The notes under the pieces were generated by a model, which did no database searches, had not been told where the DNA came from, and saw only the letters and a program-made list of their open reading frames with translations. 64,000 nucleotides of DNA. Source: an uncultured Lachnospiraceae bacterium (GTDB taxonomy: Bacteria; Bacillota; Clostridia; Lachnospirales; Lachnospiraceae). Where the stretch lies: assembly GCA_949287925.1 (NCBI GenBank), contig CASEIR010000066.1, forward strand, positions 47,806-111,805. Direction: 5' to 3'. A program made the position numbers and the translations under genes. Shown piece after piece: positions 16,497 to 26,753 of this stretch (position 1 is the stretch's first letter; each line of letters begins with the position of its first letter).

Positions 16497-17198
16497 ATGG
16501 AACTATCAAAAAGACTGCATGCAGTTGCTGGTCTTGTGACAGAGGGCGCCTCTGTTGCGGACATTGGAACTGATCATGGCTATATTCCGATTTATCTTGT
16601 AAAGCAGAATATTGCGTCAAGAGTGATTGCCGCAGATATCAACCGGGGACCGTTAGAGCGTGCCAGGATGCATATTGTAGGTTATGGAGTGAAAGACCGA
16701 ATAACCACTCGTTTGTCAGACGGTCTTGAACAGATTGAGCCGGGAGAGGCAGATACGATGATTGCGGCCGGTATGGGCGGCGGACTGATCATCCGGATTC
16801 TGCAGAAGGGAAAGCCTGTTACAGACCGGATGAGGGCACTGATCCTTCAACCACAGTCAGAGATTGAAAAGGTTCGGATCTATCTGAATCAAAATGGGTA
16901 TCAAATCGAAAAAGAAGATATGGTCGAAGAATATGGGAAATATTATCCGGTGATGCGGGCGGTTCACGGTGGAAGAGAAGACTACAGCGCTATTGATTAT
17001 CTGTATGGAAAACGCCTGCTGGAAATGAAACATCCGGTACTGCGCAAATATCTTTTGCGTGAAAAATATATTAAAGAAAGTATATTGGCACAGCTGGCAG
17101 GGAAGGAAGACAGTCCCAGCGCGCGGCAGCGTGAAGCTGAGATAAAAGAGCAGCTGGCTTATGTAATGGAAGCATTAAAAAAAATTGACGGACTATAG
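16497..17198 (+). CDS. trmK: tRNA (adenine(22)-N1)-methyltransferase
   Basis: This 233-residue SAM-dependent methyltransferase has motif I VADIGTDHGYIPIYL, then IAADINRGPLERA, and the TrmK/YqfN-specific IAAGMGGGLIIRIL block. TrmK methylates A22 of tRNAs with a long variable arm in Gram-positive bacteria. The gene follows rpoD by 13 bases with an AAAGAGG ribosome site and precedes the Nif3-like gene, the same order as rpoD-yqfN-yqfO in Bacillus. Confidence 0.9.
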   Translation: MELSKRLHAVAGLVTEGASVADIGTDHGYIPIYLVKQNIASRVIAADINRGPLERARMHIVGYGVKDRITTRLSDGLEQIEPGEADTMIAAGMGGGLIIRILQKGKPVTDRMRALILQPQSEIEKVRIYLNQNGYQIEKEDMVEEYGKYYPVMRAVHGGREDYSAIDYLYGKRLLEMKHPVLRKYLLREKYIKESILAQLAGKEDSPSARQREAEIKEQLAYVMEALKKIDGL

Positions 17199-17220
17199 TC
17201 GGACATGGAGGAGATAGCAG

Positions 17221-18000
17221 ATGTTGTGCAGGAATGTTATTGAAATTATTGAAAAGAGGTATCCGCCATCCTGTGCTTTGGAATGGGACAATGTAGGACT
17301 TTTGACCGGAGGGTATCAGAAGGAGGTGCAGCGCATATACATAGCATTGGATGCCACGGACGCCGTGATCTGTGATGCCGTCAGGCAGAAAGCGGATCTT
17401 TTGGTTACCCATCATCCGCTGCTGTTTTCGGCAATAAAAAGGGTGACTCAGGAGGATCTTGTCGGAAGAAAGCTTATAGAATTGATCCGAAATGATATTT
17501 CTTGTTATGCCATGCATACCAATTACGATGTGGCGGGTATGGCGGACTTATCTGCAGAGTTCCTGAGGCTTGAGTATGCAGAAGTTCTGGACGTGACCTG
17601 CGAGGGCGAAGAACCAATGGGGATCGGAAAAGCGGGCTTCTTGGAGAAACGGATGTCTTTATCAGAACTATGCACGGTTGTCAAAGACATGTTTCATCTG
17701 GATAGCGTGCGGATGTATGGAGATGGAAATACTGTGGTTGAACGTGCCGCGATATCACCCGGTTCGGGGAAAAGTATGATCCGGCCAGCGTTGGAAAAAC
17801 ATGCAGACGTTCTGATTACCGGTGATATCGGACATCACGAAGGAATTGATGCGGTGGATATGGGACTGTGTATTATCGATGCGGGACATTATGGGCTGGA
17901 GCAGATATTTGTGGATGATATGCGCAGATATTTTGCGCAGGCACTTCCAGAAGTTACTGTTATTACAGCGCCGCCGCATTCTCCGTTCCAGACCATATGA
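17221..18000 (+). CDS. Nif3-like dinuclear metal-centre protein (YqfO family)
   Basis: This 259-residue NIF3/DUF34 protein has CALEWDNVGLLTG near the N-terminus, the metal-ligand His pair in LLVTHHPLLF, and C-terminal GDIGHHEGIDA plus DAGHYGLEQ carrying the remaining ligands. Family members assemble as hexameric toroids with a two-metal site. GTP cyclohydrolase I type 2 is a name in databases, but the real reaction is not settled. It lacks the inserted central domain of the longer Bacillus YqfO. It directly follows trmK, a conserved pairing in Firmicutes. Confidence 0.88.
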   Translation: MLCRNVIEIIEKRYPPSCALEWDNVGLLTGGYQKEVQRIYIALDATDAVICDAVRQKADLLVTHHPLLFSAIKRVTQEDLVGRKLIELIRNDISCYAMHTNYDVAGMADLSAEFLRLEYAEVLDVTCEGEEPMGIGKAGFLEKRMSLSELCTVVKDMFHLDSVRMYGDGNTVVERAAISPGSGKSMIRPALEKHADVLITGDIGHHEGIDAVDMGLCIIDAGHYGLEQIFVDDMRRYFAQALPEVTVITAPPHSPFQTI

Positions 18001-18026
18001 CGAAAATCTATGAATGAGGTGATTGC

Positions 18027-19694
18027 ATGGACGGGATAACATATAATGTGCAGATCGGGGATGAGATACGAAGATATCCGGAAGGAACTTCTTATCAGGA
18101 AATTGCAAAGGAGTATCAGGATGGATATCCGGACGATATCGTACTTGTATTTGTGAACGGGAAATTGCAGGAATTGACAAAGACAGTTGACAAAGATTGT
18201 ATTCTTGAGTTTGAAACGACTGCTGGTTCTGCCGGACACAAAACCTATAAAAGAAGTATGAGTCTTATGCTTGTAAAAGCAATATACGATGTTGCCGGGC
18301 ATGAAGGGGTGGAGAAGGTAAGAATTCATTATTCTGTCAGCAAAGGATATTATTGTACTGTAGCCGGTTCCGTGAAAGTGTCGCAGGATTTCCTGGACAG
18401 GATTACGGGTAGAATGTATGAAATGATATCTATGGATCTGCCGATCCGCAAACGTTCGGTTCATACGGATCATGCGATCGCTTTGTTTCATCAGCATGGT
18501 ATGTATGACAAAGAAAAGTTGTTTAACTACCGGAGAGTGTCGAAAGTAAACATCTACAGTATGAATGAATTTGAGGACTATTATTACGGATATATGGTTC
18601 CAAGTGCCAGGTACCTGAAGTATTTTAAACTCTATCTGTATGATGAAGGGTTTGTGATACAGATGCCGGAACGGTCGGATCCCAAAACAGTTCCTCCTTT
18701 TTGCCCTCAGAATAAGTTGTTCCAAGTTCTGAAGGAATCGACAGCCTGGGGAGATATGCAGGGCATAGAAACGGTGGGGGATCTGAATGACAAGATAACC
18801 GGAGGAAATGTAGGAGATGTCGTGCTGGTGCAGGAAGCGCTACAGGAAAAAAAGATTGCGGAGATTGCAGGGATCATCGCGTCAAGACCCGAGATCAAAT
18901 TCATACTGGCTGCCGGGCCATCTTCTTCCGGTAAGACAACATTTTCACACCGGCTTTCGGTGCAGCTGAGAGTAAACGGTCTGGTGCCGCACCCCATCGC
19001 AGTGGATAACTTTTTTGTAGACCGTGAAAATAATCCGAAAGATAAGAATGGAAATTATGATTTTGAATGTCTTGAGGCAGTAGATATTGAATTGTTTAGC
19101 CGTTTGATGCAGGATCTTATGGATGGAAAAGAAGTGGATCTGCCAAGGTTTAATTTTATAGCGGGACGGAAGGAATATGGAAATACTCCGAAAAAAATGG
19201 GGCCCAACGATGTGCTTGTGATTGAAGGAATCCATTGCCTGAATCCGAAATTGACGGAGAAGCTGCCGGATCAGAATAAATTCAAGATATACATTAGCGC
19301 TTTGACACAGCTGAATGTGGATGAACATAATCGAATCCCGACTACAGATGGAAGACTGCTGCGCAGAATCGTCAGAGATTCTCTGACAAGGGGAACTTCT
19401 GCAGCTGAGACGATTCGTATGTGGCCTTCTGTCAGGGCGGGAGAGGAGAAAAATATATTTCCGTTTCAGGAAGAAGCGGATGTGATGTTTAATTCTGCAT
19501 TAATCTATGAGCTGGCAGTGCTAAAGCCATATGTAGAAGCAAGATTGTTTGGAATTGGCAGAGATACGCCCGAATATATGGAAGCAAAAAGGCTGCTTAA
19601 ATTTTTGGATTATTTTGTGGGAATTGGAAGTGAACACGTTCCGACTAATTCTTTATTAAGGGAGTTTATCGGAGGCGGTTGTTTCCGAATCTGA
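18027..19694 (+). CDS. TGS-domain nucleoside (uridine-type) kinase
   Basis: This 555-residue protein has three parts. The first is a TGS-like ubiquitin-fold domain (about 1-65, with the PEGTSYQEIAKEY segment). The second is a ThrRS second-additional-domain-like region with DHAIALFHQHGMYD. From about residue 290 there is a phosphoribulokinase/uridine-kinase domain with Walker A AGPSSSGKTTF and the VIEGIHCLN block. This architecture is common in Clostridia and Bacteroidetes and is annotated as nucleoside kinase. The TGS/SAD part can mislead to a threonyl-tRNA synthetase call, but no synthetase core is present. Its substrate is not known from sequence. The end is convergent with aroC over a shared terminator. 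Confidence 0.85.
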   Translation: MDGITYNVQIGDEIRRYPEGTSYQEIAKEYQDGYPDDIVLVFVNGKLQELTKTVDKDCILEFETTAGSAGHKTYKRSMSLMLVKAIYDVAGHEGVEKVRIHYSVSKGYYCTVAGSVKVSQDFLDRITGRMYEMISMDLPIRKRSVHTDHAIALFHQHGMYDKEKLFNYRRVSKVNIYSMNEFEDYYYGYMVPSARYLKYFKLYLYDEGFVIQMPERSDPKTVPPFCPQNKLFQVLKESTAWGDMQGIETVGDLNDKITGGNVGDVVLVQEALQEKKIAEIAGIIASRPEIKFILAAGPSSSGKTTFSHRLSVQLRVNGLVPHPIAVDNFFVDRENNPKDKNGNYDFECLEAVDIELFSRLMQDLMDGKEVDLPRFNFIAGRKEYGNTPKKMGPNDVLVIEGIHCLNPKLTEKLPDQNKFKIYISALTQLNVDEHNRIPTTDGRLLRRIVRDSLTRGTSAAETIRMWPSVRAGEEKNIFPFQEEADVMFNSALIYELAVLKPYVEARLFGIGRDTPEYMEAKRLLKFLDYFVGIGSEHVPTNSLLREFIGGGCFRI

Positions 19695-19722
19695 GAATAT
19701 TTGCCGGACATGTGAAAGAAGA

Positions 19723-19767
19723 ACGGGGTGTTCTGTTTCTGGGAGGAAATGGAACATCCCGTTTTTT
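19723..19767 (+). terminator. Terminator between the nucleoside kinase and aroC
   Basis: ACGGGGTGTTC (19723-19733) pairs with GAACATCCCGT (19752-19762), followed by six T residues. It ends the kinase transcript and lies at the very end of aroC, which runs toward it. Confidence 0.85.
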
Positions 19768-20866
19768 AATTGTTATAGAAATCGATGATACGGTCCAGGC
19801 GGGAGGACATGTTGATCAGAAGAAGATCTGCAATTGTAAGCGCGGCCATAGCTTCTGCGACAACGACAGCTCTTGGCACGATCACAGGATCATGACGACC
19901 CGCGATTACAAGAGAGGTATTCTCAAGGCTTTTTGTTATGGTATGCTGTTCCTGTGCGATGGAAGGGGTTGGCTTTACGGCTGCGCGTATGGTAATGCGG
20001 CTGCCGTCGCTGATCCCTCCAAGAATACCTCCGGCGTGGTTGCTTCCTTTTTGAATCTGTCCTTCCCGGGAGATAAGGCTGTCGTTGTTTTGACTGCCAG
20101 TAGAGGATGCGGCAGCAAAACCGTCGCCAATTTCAACACCTTTTACTGCGCCGATGGACATGAATGCTTTTGCGAGAGAAGCGTCCAGTTTTTCGAATAC
20201 CGGTTCACCGATCCCCGCAGGAATACCATCGATGACACATTCGAGAATACCTCCGGCGGAATCCTTATTCTTTATACAATCCTCCAGGAAATCCATCGCT
20301 TTCTGAGCGTAATGGTTGTTTGGCATGTAAAGAGAGTTCTGAAGAATGTGATCGAAACAAATGTCGCTTTCTGGAATGTAGATATCGCCGATGGAACGTG
20401 TATAGGTATGGAATTGTATGCCAAGACTTTCCAGGAACTTGCATGCGACAGCGCCGCCGGCTGTACGTCCGATTGTTTCGCGTCCGGAAGAACGGCCTCC
20501 GCCCCGGTAATCCCGGAAACCATATTTGGTATCAAAGGTATAATCGGCATGTCCTGGGCGGTAGCATTCTTTGATATTACCGTAGTCCCTGGAGCGTTGA
20601 TCCTGATTCTGTACCAGAACAGAGATAGGAGTACCGGTGGTATATCCTTCGAAAACACCGGACAAAATTTCGGCCTGATCCGCCTCGCTGCGCCGGGTGG
20701 CGTATCTGCTTTGGCCTGGTCTGCGGCGGTCCAGGAAACGTTGGATATCATCCGTCGAAAGAGGAAGTCCGGCCGGACAACCATCGATAACAACGCCGAG
20801 TCCCCGGCCGTGGGATTCCCCCCAGGTACTGATCCTGAAAATCGTTCCATATGTAGATCCTGACAT
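19766..20866 (-). CDS. aroC: Chorismate synthase
   Basis: This 366-residue enzyme converts 5-enolpyruvylshikimate-3-phosphate to chorismate with reduced FMN, the last common step of aromatic biosynthesis. It begins with GTIFRISTWGESHG, carries RRPGQSRYATRRSEAD, and has RGGGRSSGRETIGRTAGGA, the three family signatures. AAAGGAG lies upstream of the ATG. It is not in an operon with other aro genes. Its product feeds pheA at 51 kb. A 394-codon open frame on the opposite strand is a coding shadow. Confidence 0.95.
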   Translation of the reverse strand: MSGSTYGTIFRISTWGESHGRGLGVVIDGCPAGLPLSTDDIQRFLDRRRPGQSRYATRRSEADQAEILSGVFEGYTTGTPISVLVQNQDQRSRDYGNIKECYRPGHADYTFDTKYGFRDYRGGGRSSGRETIGRTAGGAVACKFLESLGIQFHTYTRSIGDIYIPESDICFDHILQNSLYMPNNHYAQKAMDFLEDCIKNKDSAGGILECVIDGIPAGIGEPVFEKLDASLAKAFMSIGAVKGVEIGDGFAAASSTGSQNNDSLISREGQIQKGSNHAGGILGGISDGSRITIRAAVKPTPSIAQEQHTITKSLENTSLVIAGRHDPVIVPRAVVVAEAMAALTIADLLLINMSSRLDRIIDFYNN

Positions 20867-20917
20867 AATAGCTGCTCCTTTTGTGTCTTAATAAATAGTG
20901 AATGATAGATAGGGTTT

Positions 20918-20946
20918 ATTATAACGAATTCCAAACGATTCTGCAA
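20918..20946 (-). promoter_or_regulatory. Promoter of aroC
   Basis: On the minus strand TTGCAG (20941-20946) and TATAAT (20918-20923) are exactly 17 bases apart, about 50 bases before the aroC ATG. Confidence 0.8.
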
Positions 20947-21066
20947 TGAAATCCGAAAATCTTCATCAGTTTTTATGATTTTCTACTGTACTTTTTATAT
21001 AGTGCATATTATAATAGGAGCGTATGTAATAAAATAGCTTTGTTTCAATATAAAAGGAGTTTTTAA

Positions 21067-22767
21067 ATGAGTGATACAGAAAAGAGAGCGGATGAGATCA
21101 TTGAAGAGACGATGAAAGAAATATTTGATGATCTGAATGATAAGGATGCGTTTGAATTTGATGACGCGGATTCCGATGCCGAAGATCTTGATCCGGTTTC
21201 TGAAGAAATGCCGGTTGAAGATCCGGAAGATGAAATGAGTTCAGACGAAAAAGACGGTCATATGGAAGGGGATGTGCCGGAAGAAGATGACGAACCGGAA
21301 GAAGATCTTTTTGATGATGACGAACTGGAAGAAGAGAGTTCGCAGAGCGAAGAAGAAAAGCGGGAAAAACGCAGAAAAAGAAGGAAAATCGCCGGCATTA
21401 TTCTGGGGAGCATTCTTGGAGTACTGATATTGGTATATGCCGGTTTTGCTATATATTTTAACAGCCATTTTATGTTTAATACCAAAATTAACGGTACAGA
21501 TTTTACGATGAAGAATGTCAGCCAGGTGGAAAGCTTTATGGAAAAAGAGGTTGAGAATTATGTGCTTACGCTGGAGGAATCTGACGGCGGGACTGAGAAG
21601 ATAAGCGGGAGCGAGATTGACCTGGAATATGTGCCTGGAGATGAAGTGGATAATCTGGTAAAAGAACAGAATAATTTGTTATGGATTACAAGCCTGTGGG
21701 ATTATCCGGATATTGAGGCTCAAATCGGCGTCAAATATGATGAAGACAAACTGAACAGTGTGATTGCCGCACTGCAATGTCTGGTTCCGGAAAATCAGAC
21801 GGCCTCGGTTGATGCGCATCCGGAATTCCAGACAGACAAGTTTGTGGTTGTAGATGAAGTGGTCGGAACACAGATTGATACGGAAGTATTTAATGAAAAG
21901 ATTACAGCATCTATTAATGGGTTCCGTGAAACGCTGGATCTTACAGAAGAAAAATGCTATATTCAGCCAAGATTTACAAAAGAATCACCGGAAGTCAGCG
22001 CGGCAGCGGAGGCAATGAACAGTTATCTCGGCGCTAACGTAACTTATGACTTTAACCCCCATACGGAGGTGGTAGATGCATCTGTGATTTCTCAATGGGT
22101 GAAAGTAGACGCAGACATGAATGTTACTTTTGATCAGGAAGCTGTCAAAGCGTACATTCAGGCATTGGCTGATAAATACGATACAAAAGGAAGAACAAGG
22201 ACCATAACGACCGCAACCGGAAATACCGCAACGGTCGAGGGCGGAAGCTATGGATGGAAAATCGATCAGGAAGCAGAATACAATGCATTGACGGCGAATA
22301 TCCAGAATGCCGAGACTGTGACCAGAGAACCGAATTATTCCAGCCGTGCCGCCAGCCACGACGGAAATGATTTTGGCAGCACTTATGCGGAAGTAGATCT
22401 GACGAATCAAAGAATGTACTATGTTCAGAACGGGCAGGTGGTATTACAGACTGATGTCGTAACCGGAAACCCGAATAAAGGCAACGCTACGCCACAGGGC
22501 GTCTATTCCCTGGCATATAAGCAGACGGATAAAGTTCTTCGTGGAACCAAACAGCCGGACGGAACTTATGAATATGAGACACCTGTCAAATATTGGATGC
22601 CATTCAATGGAGGAATCGGATTTCATGATGCCACATGGCAGTCTTCCTTTGGGGGATCCCGTTATCTGTCTCATGGTTCGCACGGGTGCGTCAATATGCC
22701 ATACAATGCGGCGGGGCAGTTGTATAATCTGATCAGCGCGGGCACGCCTGTCGTGTGTCATTTTTAA
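21067..22767 (+). CDS. L,D-transpeptidase with peptidoglycan-binding domain
   Basis: This 566-residue membrane-anchored enzyme makes 3-3 cross-links in, or attaches groups to, peptidoglycan. Residues 1-98 are a very acidic cytoplasmic tail. A KRRKIAGIILGSILG... membrane helix follows at about 102-127. A putative peptidoglycan-binding region with the YPDIEAQIGVKYDEDKL segment comes next, and the YkuD catalytic domain begins near VDLTNQRMYYVQNG. The catalytic HGSHGCVNM block has the His and Cys nucleophile. The AAAGGAG ribosome site precedes the ATG. TATAAT at 21010-21015 may be its -10, without a clear -35. The unusually long acidic N-tail is typical of clostridial members. Confidence 0.92.
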   Translation: MSDTEKRADEIIEETMKEIFDDLNDKDAFEFDDADSDAEDLDPVSEEMPVEDPEDEMSSDEKDGHMEGDVPEEDDEPEEDLFDDDELEEESSQSEEEKREKRRKRRKIAGIILGSILGVLILVYAGFAIYFNSHFMFNTKINGTDFTMKNVSQVESFMEKEVENYVLTLEESDGGTEKISGSEIDLEYVPGDEVDNLVKEQNNLLWITSLWDYPDIEAQIGVKYDEDKLNSVIAALQCLVPENQTASVDAHPEFQTDKFVVVDEVVGTQIDTEVFNEKITASINGFRETLDLTEEKCYIQPRFTKESPEVSAAAEAMNSYLGANVTYDFNPHTEVVDASVISQWVKVDADMNVTFDQEAVKAYIQALADKYDTKGRTRTITTATGNTATVEGGSYGWKIDQEAEYNALTANIQNAETVTREPNYSSRAASHDGNDFGSTYAEVDLTNQRMYYVQNGQVVLQTDVVTGNPNKGNATPQGVYSLAYKQTDKVLRGTKQPDGTYEYETPVKYWMPFNGGIGFHDATWQSSFGGSRYLSHGSHGCVNMPYNAAGQLYNLISAGTPVVCHF

Positions 22768-22790
22768 AATCGTATGAGAAGAGGACAGCC

Positions 22791-23921
22791 ATGTATGAAT
22801 TATTAAAAAAAGACGGACTTGCCAAGCGGGGAAGATTACACACGGTGCACGGAGTTATAGAAACCCCGGTATTTATGAATGTGGGAACAGCTGCGGCGAT
22901 AAAAGGAGCTGTGTCGACAGATGATCTGCAGACCATTGGGACACAGGTGCAGTTGTCTAATACTTATCATCTTCATGTCCGGCCCGGAGACGAAATTGTA
23001 AAGAAACTGGGGGGGCTTCATAAATTCATGGTTTGGGATAAGCCGATCCTTACGGATTCAGGTGGATTCCAGGTGTTTTCTCTTGCGGGACTGCGCCGGA
23101 TCAAAGAGGAGGGCGTTTATTTTCAGTCGCATATAGATGGAAGAAAGATTTTCATGGGACCAGAAGAGAGCATGCAGATACAGTCAAATCTGGCTTCCAC
23201 GATCGCTATGGCATTTGACGAATGTCCTTCCAGCGTGGCGGACAAGGAATATATCGAAAAATCGGTAGACAGAACCACCAGATGGCTGCATAGATGTAAG
23301 ACAGAGATGGCGCGCCTGAACAGTCTGCCGGATACCATCAATAAACAGCAGCTGCTTTTTGGAATTAATCAGGGAGGAATATATGAAGATATCCGGATCC
23401 GTCATGCCAGAGAAATTGCAGCGCTTAATCTGGATGGTTATGCAATCGGAGGTCTGGCGGTTGGAGAATCCCATGAAGACATGTACCGAATTCTGGATGT
23501 TGTAGTTCCAAATCTCCCGGAGAATAAACCAACCTATCTCATGGGTGTCGGGACGCCGGTAAATATTCTTGAAGCGGTGGAGCGCGGGGTGGATTTCTTT
23601 GACTGTGTATATCCCAGCAGAAACGGAAGACATGGGCATGTATATACCAATCAAGGGAAACGCAATCTATTTAACGCCAGATATGAACTGGATGAAAGAC
23701 CAATTGAAGAAGGATGTCAATGTCCTGCCTGCCGGTCCTACTCCAGAGCATATATCCGTCACCTTCTGAAGGCTAAAGAAATGCTGGGTATGCGTCTTTG
23801 CGTGCTTCATAACTTATATTTCTATAATACAATGATGAGTGAGATACGAAGTGCGATTGAAGCCGGACGCTTCCAAGAATATAAACAGCGTAAGATAGAT
23901 GGAATGATGAATGGAAAGTGA
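22791..23921 (+). CDS. tgt: Queuine/preQ1 tRNA-ribosyltransferase
   Basis: This 376-residue TIM-barrel enzyme exchanges guanine 34 for preQ1 in tRNAs with GUN anticodons. Visible signatures are VFMNVGTAAAIKG, DSGGFQVFSL with the active-site Asp, GGLAVGE, the nucleophile region DCVYPSRNGRHG, and the zinc site CQCPACR...H. The start at 22791 (MYELLKKDG) has GAAGAGGA upstream; a further 12 codons of open frame overlap the transpeptidase and are rejected. yajC follows after a 98-base gap with its own promoter, while queA and ruvAB, common neighbours elsewhere, are absent. Confidence 0.94.
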   Translation: MYELLKKDGLAKRGRLHTVHGVIETPVFMNVGTAAAIKGAVSTDDLQTIGTQVQLSNTYHLHVRPGDEIVKKLGGLHKFMVWDKPILTDSGGFQVFSLAGLRRIKEEGVYFQSHIDGRKIFMGPEESMQIQSNLASTIAMAFDECPSSVADKEYIEKSVDRTTRWLHRCKTEMARLNSLPDTINKQQLLFGINQGGIYEDIRIRHAREIAALNLDGYAIGGLAVGESHEDMYRILDVVVPNLPENKPTYLMGVGTPVNILEAVERGVDFFDCVYPSRNGRHGHVYTNQGKRNLFNARYELDERPIEEGCQCPACRSYSRAYIRHLLKAKEMLGMRLCVLHNLYFYNTMMSEIRSAIEAGRFQEYKQRKIDGMMNGK

Positions 23922-23950
23922 TAAAAATTCTGTGAATTCTATGAAATCAC

Positions 23951-23979
23951 TTGATGTATTTCGCGGAATTGTGTATGAT
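23951..23979 (+). promoter_or_regulatory. Promoter of yajC
   Basis: TTGATG (23951-23956) and TATGAT (23974-23979) with a 17-base spacer lie between tgt and yajC. TAGGAGG precedes the yajC ATG at 24020. Confidence 0.6.
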
Positions 23980-24019
23980 AGCAATAGCGTTTTTATGTTT
24001 TATGTAGGAGGAATTAATT

Positions 24020-24325
24020 ATGTACGCATTGGCATCACAGGGCTCAAGCGCAAGCTGGGCATTAATTATTGTAGTATATGCCGTTATTTTCGGCGGATTT
24101 TGGTTTATCTTCATCAGACCGCAGAAGAAAGAACAGAAAAGAGTTCAGGCAATGATTGCAGATATGGAAGTGGGAGATACCGTATTGACGACCAGCGGTT
24201 TTTATGGAGTGATTATTGATATCAGCGATGAAGATGTAATTGTGGAGTTTGGCAGCAACAGAAACTGCCGGATTCCGATGCAAAAGGCAGCGATTGCTCA
24301 GATTGAAAAAGCTTCTGCTGAATAA
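24020..24325 (+). CDS. yajC: Preprotein translocase accessory subunit YajC
   Basis: This 101-residue protein has a single N-terminal membrane helix (about 12-31, ALIIVVYAVIFGGFWFIFI) followed by RPQKKEQKR and a small soluble domain with VGDTVLTTSGFYG. This is the classical YajC layout; YajC associates with SecDF at the translocon. The secDF genes are not in the window. The ATG follows TAGGAGGAATTAATT. A terminator lies directly after the gene. Confidence 0.93.
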   Translation: MYALASQGSSASWALIIVVYAVIFGGFWFIFIRPQKKEQKRVQAMIADMEVGDTVLTTSGFYGVIIDISDEDVIVEFGSNRNCRIPMQKAAIAQIEKASAE

Positions 24326-24342
24326 AACATACGTAAGAGAAG

Positions 24343-24372
24343 AAGGTGCTGCGTGATTGCGGCATCTTTTTT
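24343..24372 (+). terminator. Terminator after yajC
   Basis: AAGGTGCTGC pairs with GCGGCATCTT (two G-U pairs) around a GTGATT loop and continues into a T run. Confidence 0.75.
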
Positions 24373-24467
24373 GCAATAGGCAGGGTGAAATGTTGATGTC
24401 TGTTTGGAATCCCGGAATGTGCCAATGTATTTTCCGGCGGTTTGTAAATGGAAAGGAGAGAATGAGG

Positions 24468-26732
24468 ATGCTTGAAAATAAAATAAAAACGATTTTGCAA
24501 GACCGGTATGGGAAAGATATTGAAAGTGCCGGTAACAGAGAATTATATGAGACGCTGCTGCTTCTGGTCAAGGAGAGATTGCAGGAAACACCGAAGATTT
24601 CAGGAGATAAAAAGGTTTATTATGTATCAGCAGAGTTTTTGGTTGGGAAATTATTGTCTAATAATCTGATTAATCTGGGAATCTATGATGAAGTAAATGA
24701 AATTTTGAAAAAAAATCACAAATGTCTGGCACAGGTGGAAGAAGCGGAGCCGGAGCCGTCTCTTGGAAACGGCGGACTGGGAAGATTGGCTGCTTGTTTT
24801 CTTGATTCTATCGCCACTTTGGGTCTGTGCGGAGACGGTATCGGCCTGAATTATCATATGGGATTGTTCCGGCAGGTATTTGAAAACCATAAACAAAAAG
24901 AAGTGCCGAATCCATGGATAGAAAAAGAAGGCTGGCTGACGGATACCGGTATTGGTTTTGAAGTGCCTTTTAAAGATTTTACGTTGAGATCAAAGTTGTA
25001 TGATATCGATGTGTGCGGATATAACAACGGCAAAAACAAGCTTCACCTGTTTGATGTAGAGAGTGTTGATGAGTCCATAATAGGCGATGGTATTTCTTTC
25101 GATAAGCACGATATCAGCCGTAATCTGACGTTGTTCCTATATCCGGACGACAGTGATAGAGCAGGTAATCTCCTGAGAATTTACCAACAGTATTTTATGG
25201 TGTCGAATGGAGCTCAGTTTATACTGAAGGAATGTGAAGAAAAAGGATATGAGTTGAGAAAGCTGCATGAGCATGTGGCTGTCCAGATCAATGATACCCA
25301 TCCGTCTATGATTATTCCGGAGCTAATCCGGTTGCTTGTACAAAAACAGATTGATTTTAATGAAGCAGTAGAAATTGTCAGCAAGACTTGCGCCTATACG
25401 AATCACACGATTCTGGCGGAAGCTCTGGAGAAATGGCCTCTTGTAGACCTGGAGCAGGTGGCGCCTCAGATTGTTCCCATTATAAAAGAGCTGGATCTGC
25501 GCGTAAAGGGGAGATTCCAGGATCCGAAGACTGCGATAATAGATGAGCAACAGCGTGTGCATATGGCACACATGGATATTCATTATGGATATAGTGTGAA
25601 TGGGGTTGCTGCGCTGCATACGGAGATATTGAAGAGCTCGGAATTGAAATCATTTTATGATATCTATCCGGAAAAGTTCAATAACAAAACGAACGGCATT
25701 ACATTCCGCAGATGGCTGCTTCACTGTAACAAAGAACTGACAGAATGGATTGCCGGCCTTGTTGGAGAAGGGTTTAAGAAAGATGCGGCTGTATTGGAAA
25801 GATTGCTGGAATATGCAGATAATGATGGTGCTCTGAAAGCGCTTCTGGAGGTAAAACGACAGAAAAAAACGGATCTTTCCAGATACTTGAAGGAGACCCA
25901 AGGGTTGGTCTTGAACCCGGATTCGATTTTCGATATTCAGATTAAACGTCTGCATGAGTATAAAAGACAGCAGATGAATGCGCTGTATGTCATTTATAAA
26001 TATCTGGAGATTAAGAACGGGAAGAAGCCGAAAACTCCGATCACTATAATATTCGGAGCCAAAGCGGCTCCTGCATATCGGATTGCCAAAGATATTATCC
26101 ATTTGATTCTCTGTCTTCAGGAACTGGTTACATCAGATCCGGAGGTGGCTCCGTATCTGAACGTTGTTATGGTGGAAAATTATAATGTAACAATGGCAGA
26201 ACATCTGATCCCGGCCTGTGATATTTCAGAACAGATTTCTCTTGCGTCCAAGGAAGCGTCCGGTACCGGCAATATGAAATTCATGTTGAATGGAGCGGTT
26301 ACATTGGGAACAGAGGATGGCGCGAACGTAGAGATACATGAGCTGGTAGGAGATGATAATATATATATATTTGGAGAATCCAGTGAACAGGTCATTGCTC
26401 ATTATGAGAATCATGATTACCGGGCGTCCGAGTATTATATTAACGATGAGCAGATCCGTATGCTGGTTAATTTTATTATCAGTCCGGAAATGATGAAGAT
26501 CGGCGATCCCTACCATCTTCTGCAGATTCATGCGGAGTTGATTTATAAAGACTGGTTTATGACATTGCTTGATCTGAAGGCATATATTGCGGCGAAGGAA
26601 AAAGCGTATGCAGATTATGAGGACAGAATGGCCTGGAGCAAAAAGATGCTGGTCAATATTGCAAAGGCAGGGTATTTTTCATCAGACCGCACGATTGCGG
26701 ATTATAACCACGATATCTGGCATCTGGATTAA
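24468..26732 (+). CDS. glgP: Glycogen/alpha-glucan phosphorylase
   Basis: This 754-residue GT35 enzyme releases glucose-1-phosphate from alpha-1,4-glucans using pyridoxal phosphate. The start of the active-site cleft is [15 protein letters not shown], the PLP-binding lysine is in [15 protein letters not shown], and TEDGANVEI follows. The start at 24468 (MLENKI) is nine bases after GGAG; upstream in-frame ATGs at 24357 and 24462 give a poor or too-close ribosome site. It lies just upstream of pflB but is separated from it by a large palindrome. The other glycogen-related gene in the window is the inactive-looking debranching homologue at 7.7 kb. Confidence 0.93.
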   Translation: MLENKIKTILQDRYGKDIESAGNRELYETLLLLVKERLQETPKISGDKKVYYVSAEFLVGKLLSNNLINLGIYDEVNEILKKNHKCLAQVEEAEPEPSLGNGGLGRLAACFLDSIATLGLCGDGIGLNYHMGLFRQVFENHKQKEVPNPWIEKEGWLTDTGIGFEVPFKDFTLRSKLYDIDVCGYNNGKNKLHLFDVESVDESIIGDGISFDKHDISRNLTLFLYPDDSDRAGNLLRIYQQYFMVSNGAQFILKECEEKGYELRKLHEHVAVQINDTHPSMIIPELIRLLVQKQIDFNEAVEIVSKTCAYTNHTILAEALEKWPLVDLEQVAPQIVPIIKELDLRVKGRFQDPKTAIIDEQQRVHMAHMDIHYGYSVNGVAALHTEILKSSELKSFYDIYPEKFNNKTNGITFRRWLLHCNKELTEWIAGLVGEGFKKDAAVLERLLEYADNDGALKALLEVKRQKKTDLSRYLKETQGLVLNPDSIFDIQIKRLHEYKRQQMNALYVIYKYLEIKNGKKPKTPITIIFGAKAAPAYRIAKDIIHLILCLQELVTSDPEVAPYLNVVMVENYNVTMAEHLIPACDISEQISLASKEASGTGNMKFMLNGAVTLGTEDGANVEIHELVGDDNIYIFGESSEQVIAHYENHDYRASEYYINDEQIRMLVNFIISPEMMKIGDPYHLLQIHAELIYKDWFMTLLDLKAYIAAKEKAYADYEDRMAWSKKMLVNIAKAGYFSSDRTIADYNHDIWHLD

Positions 26733-26753
26733 ATAATTGCACAAAATCAAGTA

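Noticed and set aside
18027-19694. Threonyl-tRNA synthetase
   Set aside because: Only the TGS and second additional domain resemble ThrRS; the rest is a P-loop uridine-kinase-type domain and no class II synthetase motifs are present.
19679-20863. A 394-codon open frame on the plus strand
   Set aside because: It lies wholly antisense to aroC, which has all chorismate synthase motifs, a ribosome site and a promoter. The frame has no recognisable domain and arises from codon bias of aroC.
23911-24219. A 102-codon frame overlapping the end of tgt and most of yajC
   Set aside because: yajC in another frame has the family layout and the ribosome site, while this frame has no domain likeness.
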